Under the pieces are notes generated by a model that was given only the letters and a program-made list of their open reading frames with translations, made no database searches and was not told the origin of the DNA. Shown here piece by piece: positions 62,883 to 64,000 of a DNA stretch of 64,000 nucleotides. The DNA comes from Sphaerisporangium rufum (GTDB lineage: Bacteria > Actinomycetota > Actinomycetes > Streptosporangiales > Streptosporangiaceae). The stretch lies in assembly GCF_016863395.1 (NCBI RefSeq), contig NZ_BOOU01000058.1, positions 62,001-126,000 of the forward strand, read 5' to 3'. Both the position numbers and the translations under genes were made by a program. Every line of letters starts with the position of its first letter. Within the stretch, counting starts at the first letter, position 1.

Positions 62883-64000
62883 ATGGGCGTGCCGACGGCG
62901 GGGCGGCTCGGCCCCTACCGCCTGCTGTCCCGGCTGGGCGCGGGCGGGTTCGGGGAGGTCCACCTCGCGCTGGACCCCGAGGGGCGCACCGTGGCGGTGA
63001 AGGTGCTGCACCCGCACGTGGCGGCGGACGAGGTGGCGCTGGCCCGGCTGGCCCGCGAGGTGGACACGATGCGCCGGGTACGCGGGCCGCACGTGGCCGA
63101 GGTGCTGGACGCCGAGCTGACCGGCGCCCGGCCGTACATCGTGACCAGGTACGTGCAGGGCCGGTCGCTGGCCGCGCTGGTGGCCACCGGCGACCCGCTG
63201 CGCGGCGAGGAGCTGACCCGGCTGGTGCGCGGGCTGGCCGAGGCGCTGGCGGCGATCCACGCGGCGGGCATCGTGCACCGCGACCTGAAACCGGCGAACG
63301 TCATCCTGGCCGACGGCGAGCCGCACGTGATCGACTTCGGCATCGCCTACGCCCTGGACTCGGCGTCGGTGACCGCGTCCGGCGCGGTGCTCGGCACCCC
63401 GGGCTACCTGGCGCCGGAGGTGCTGGAGGGCCGGGACGCCGGGCCGCCGGCGGACGTGTTCTCCTTCGCCGCCACGGTGGCCTACGCGGCGACCGGGCGC
63501 CCGCCGTACGGCACCGGGCCGGCGCCGGCGGTGGCCTACCGGGTGGTCCACCACGGCCCGGACCTGACGGACGCGCCGGCCTGGCTGGCTCCGCTGCTGG
63601 AGCAGTGCATGAGCACCGACCCGGCGGTCCGGCCGCCGGCGGCCGAGCTGTGCGAGCGGGTGGGCGCCGCGGTGCCGCCGCCGGGGCCGGTGGCGGCACC
63701 GGTGCGGCGGCCGGCGGTGGACCGGGGGGAGGAGCCGCCCACCGAGCACATGCGGCCGGACCGCCGCGCGCCGGGGCCGGCCGAGACCTACGCGCGGCAC
63801 CGGGAGCGGGTGCACCGCCGCTGGGTGGTGGCGACCGGGGTGGTGGCCGGGCTGACCGCCGCCGCGGTCCGCGACTATCTCCCGGAGCTGTCGGTACTGG
63901 TGCTGGCCGCCTACGGCACCGGGGTGCTGATCGACGCGGGGTTTGCGCTGGCGGCCCGGGCCCGGGGGCGGATCACGTTCGACGTGGCGGGCGGGCTGGG
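62883..64000 (+). CDS. Ser/Thr protein kinase 3, partial (runs off the window end)
   Basis: Third paralog, open to the window end (372 codons seen). ATG 62883 with GGAAGGAG 4 nt upstream begins MGVPTAGRLGPYRLLSRLGA. Kinase motifs are LGAGGFGEVHLALD, VAVKVL, HRDLKPANVI, DFGIAY and GTPGYLAPEV. The linker is much shorter than in its two neighbours, and membrane-like segments start at about residue 310 (RRWVVATGVVAGLTAAAV, LVLAAYGTGVLIDAGFAL). A 193-nt gap separates it from kinase 2, so it may have its own promoter. Confidence 0.88.
   Translation, partial: MGVPTAGRLGPYRLLSRLGAGGFGEVHLALDPEGRTVAVKVLHPHVAADEVALARLAREVDTMRRVRGPHVAEVLDAELTGARPYIVTRYVQGRSLAALVATGDPLRGEELTRLVRGLAEALAAIHAAGIVHRDLKPANVILADGEPHVIDFGIAYALDSASVTASGAVLGTPGYLAPEVLEGRDAGPPADVFSFAATVAYAATGRPPYGTGPAPAVAYRVVHHGPDLTDAPAWLAPLLEQCMSTDPAVRPPAAELCERVGAAVPPPGPVAAPVRRPAVDRGEEPPTEHMRPDRRAPGPAETYARHRERVHRRWVVATGVVAGLTAAAVRDYLPELSVLVLAAYGTGVLIDAGFALAARARGRITFDVAGGL

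Noticed and set aside
60659-62884. Minus-strand frame of 741 codons opposite kinase 2
   Set aside because: Shadow; the kinase is on the plus strand.

Overview
This is a 64 kb, very GC-rich window with dense, tightly packed genes, many GTG starts, 4-bp ATGA/GTGA overlaps and several apparently leaderless genes. Gene content points to a filamentous actinobacterium: the GlgE alpha-glucan pathway, a cholesterol side-chain (ChsH/Ltp2) cluster, XRE plus HATPase regulator pairs, ECF sigma/CU044_5270 pairs and arrays of membrane Ser/Thr kinases. A Streptosporangiales relative such as Thermomonosporaceae is my inference, not something the sequence proves.

Layout. 1-1.9 kb: end of a steroid side-chain operon (ChsH2 tail, ChsH1, Ltp2). 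2.1-5.8 kb: a giant ECF-sigma-like protein with a disordered middle and a C-terminal membrane anchor. 6.2-9.6 kb: an OpuC/ProU-type osmoprotectant ABC operon ending in a strong hairpin. 9.8-11.6 kb: ECF sigma factor with its membrane partner. 11.8-17.0 kb: small redox and regulator units (flavin reductase, a RelE-like/DUF6247 pair, TetR with a saccharopine-dehydrogenase-like protein, Rrf2 with an AhpD-like protein, MarR with a cupin), several with visible palindromic operators. 17.0-18.7 kb: SppA protease.

18.7-31.5 kb: an almost complete GlgE pathway. glgE, treS and mak are on the minus strand (treS and mak overlap), glgB is on the same strand further on, and glgP is divergent from glgE. The glgE-glgP gap carries a CRP-like site. 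A ChaA-type antiporter and a small anchored protein lie between mak and glgB. 31.7-35.3 kb: a lipoprotein / HlyD-like / MacB-like export operon. 35.3-37.6 kb: a TetR/DHFR-like cassette flanked by reciprocal duplicates of its neighbours, then an enoyl-CoA hydratase.

37.8-52.0 kb: mixed accessory genes: GT39 transferase, MDR oxidoreductase, DUF2306 membrane protein convergent on a two-component system, HEPN/MNT pair, MGT-type glycosyltransferase, DUF234 ATPase behind a 16-bp-arm palindrome, endonuclease V, a frameshifted glyoxalase, XRE plus HATPase regulators, and a DUF4143 ATPase behind five 23-bp direct repeats. 52.3-57.2 kb: a compact operon that I do not recognise as a described system: coiled-coil protein, PP-loop ATPase with Cys cluster, M55 D-aminopeptidase, Tat-exported FAD amine oxidase and a YbaK-like deacylase. 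57.8-64.0 kb: three tandem paralogous Ser/Thr kinases with multi-pass membrane tails, the last cut by the window end.

All functional calls come from reading motifs and gene context; no database search was run.
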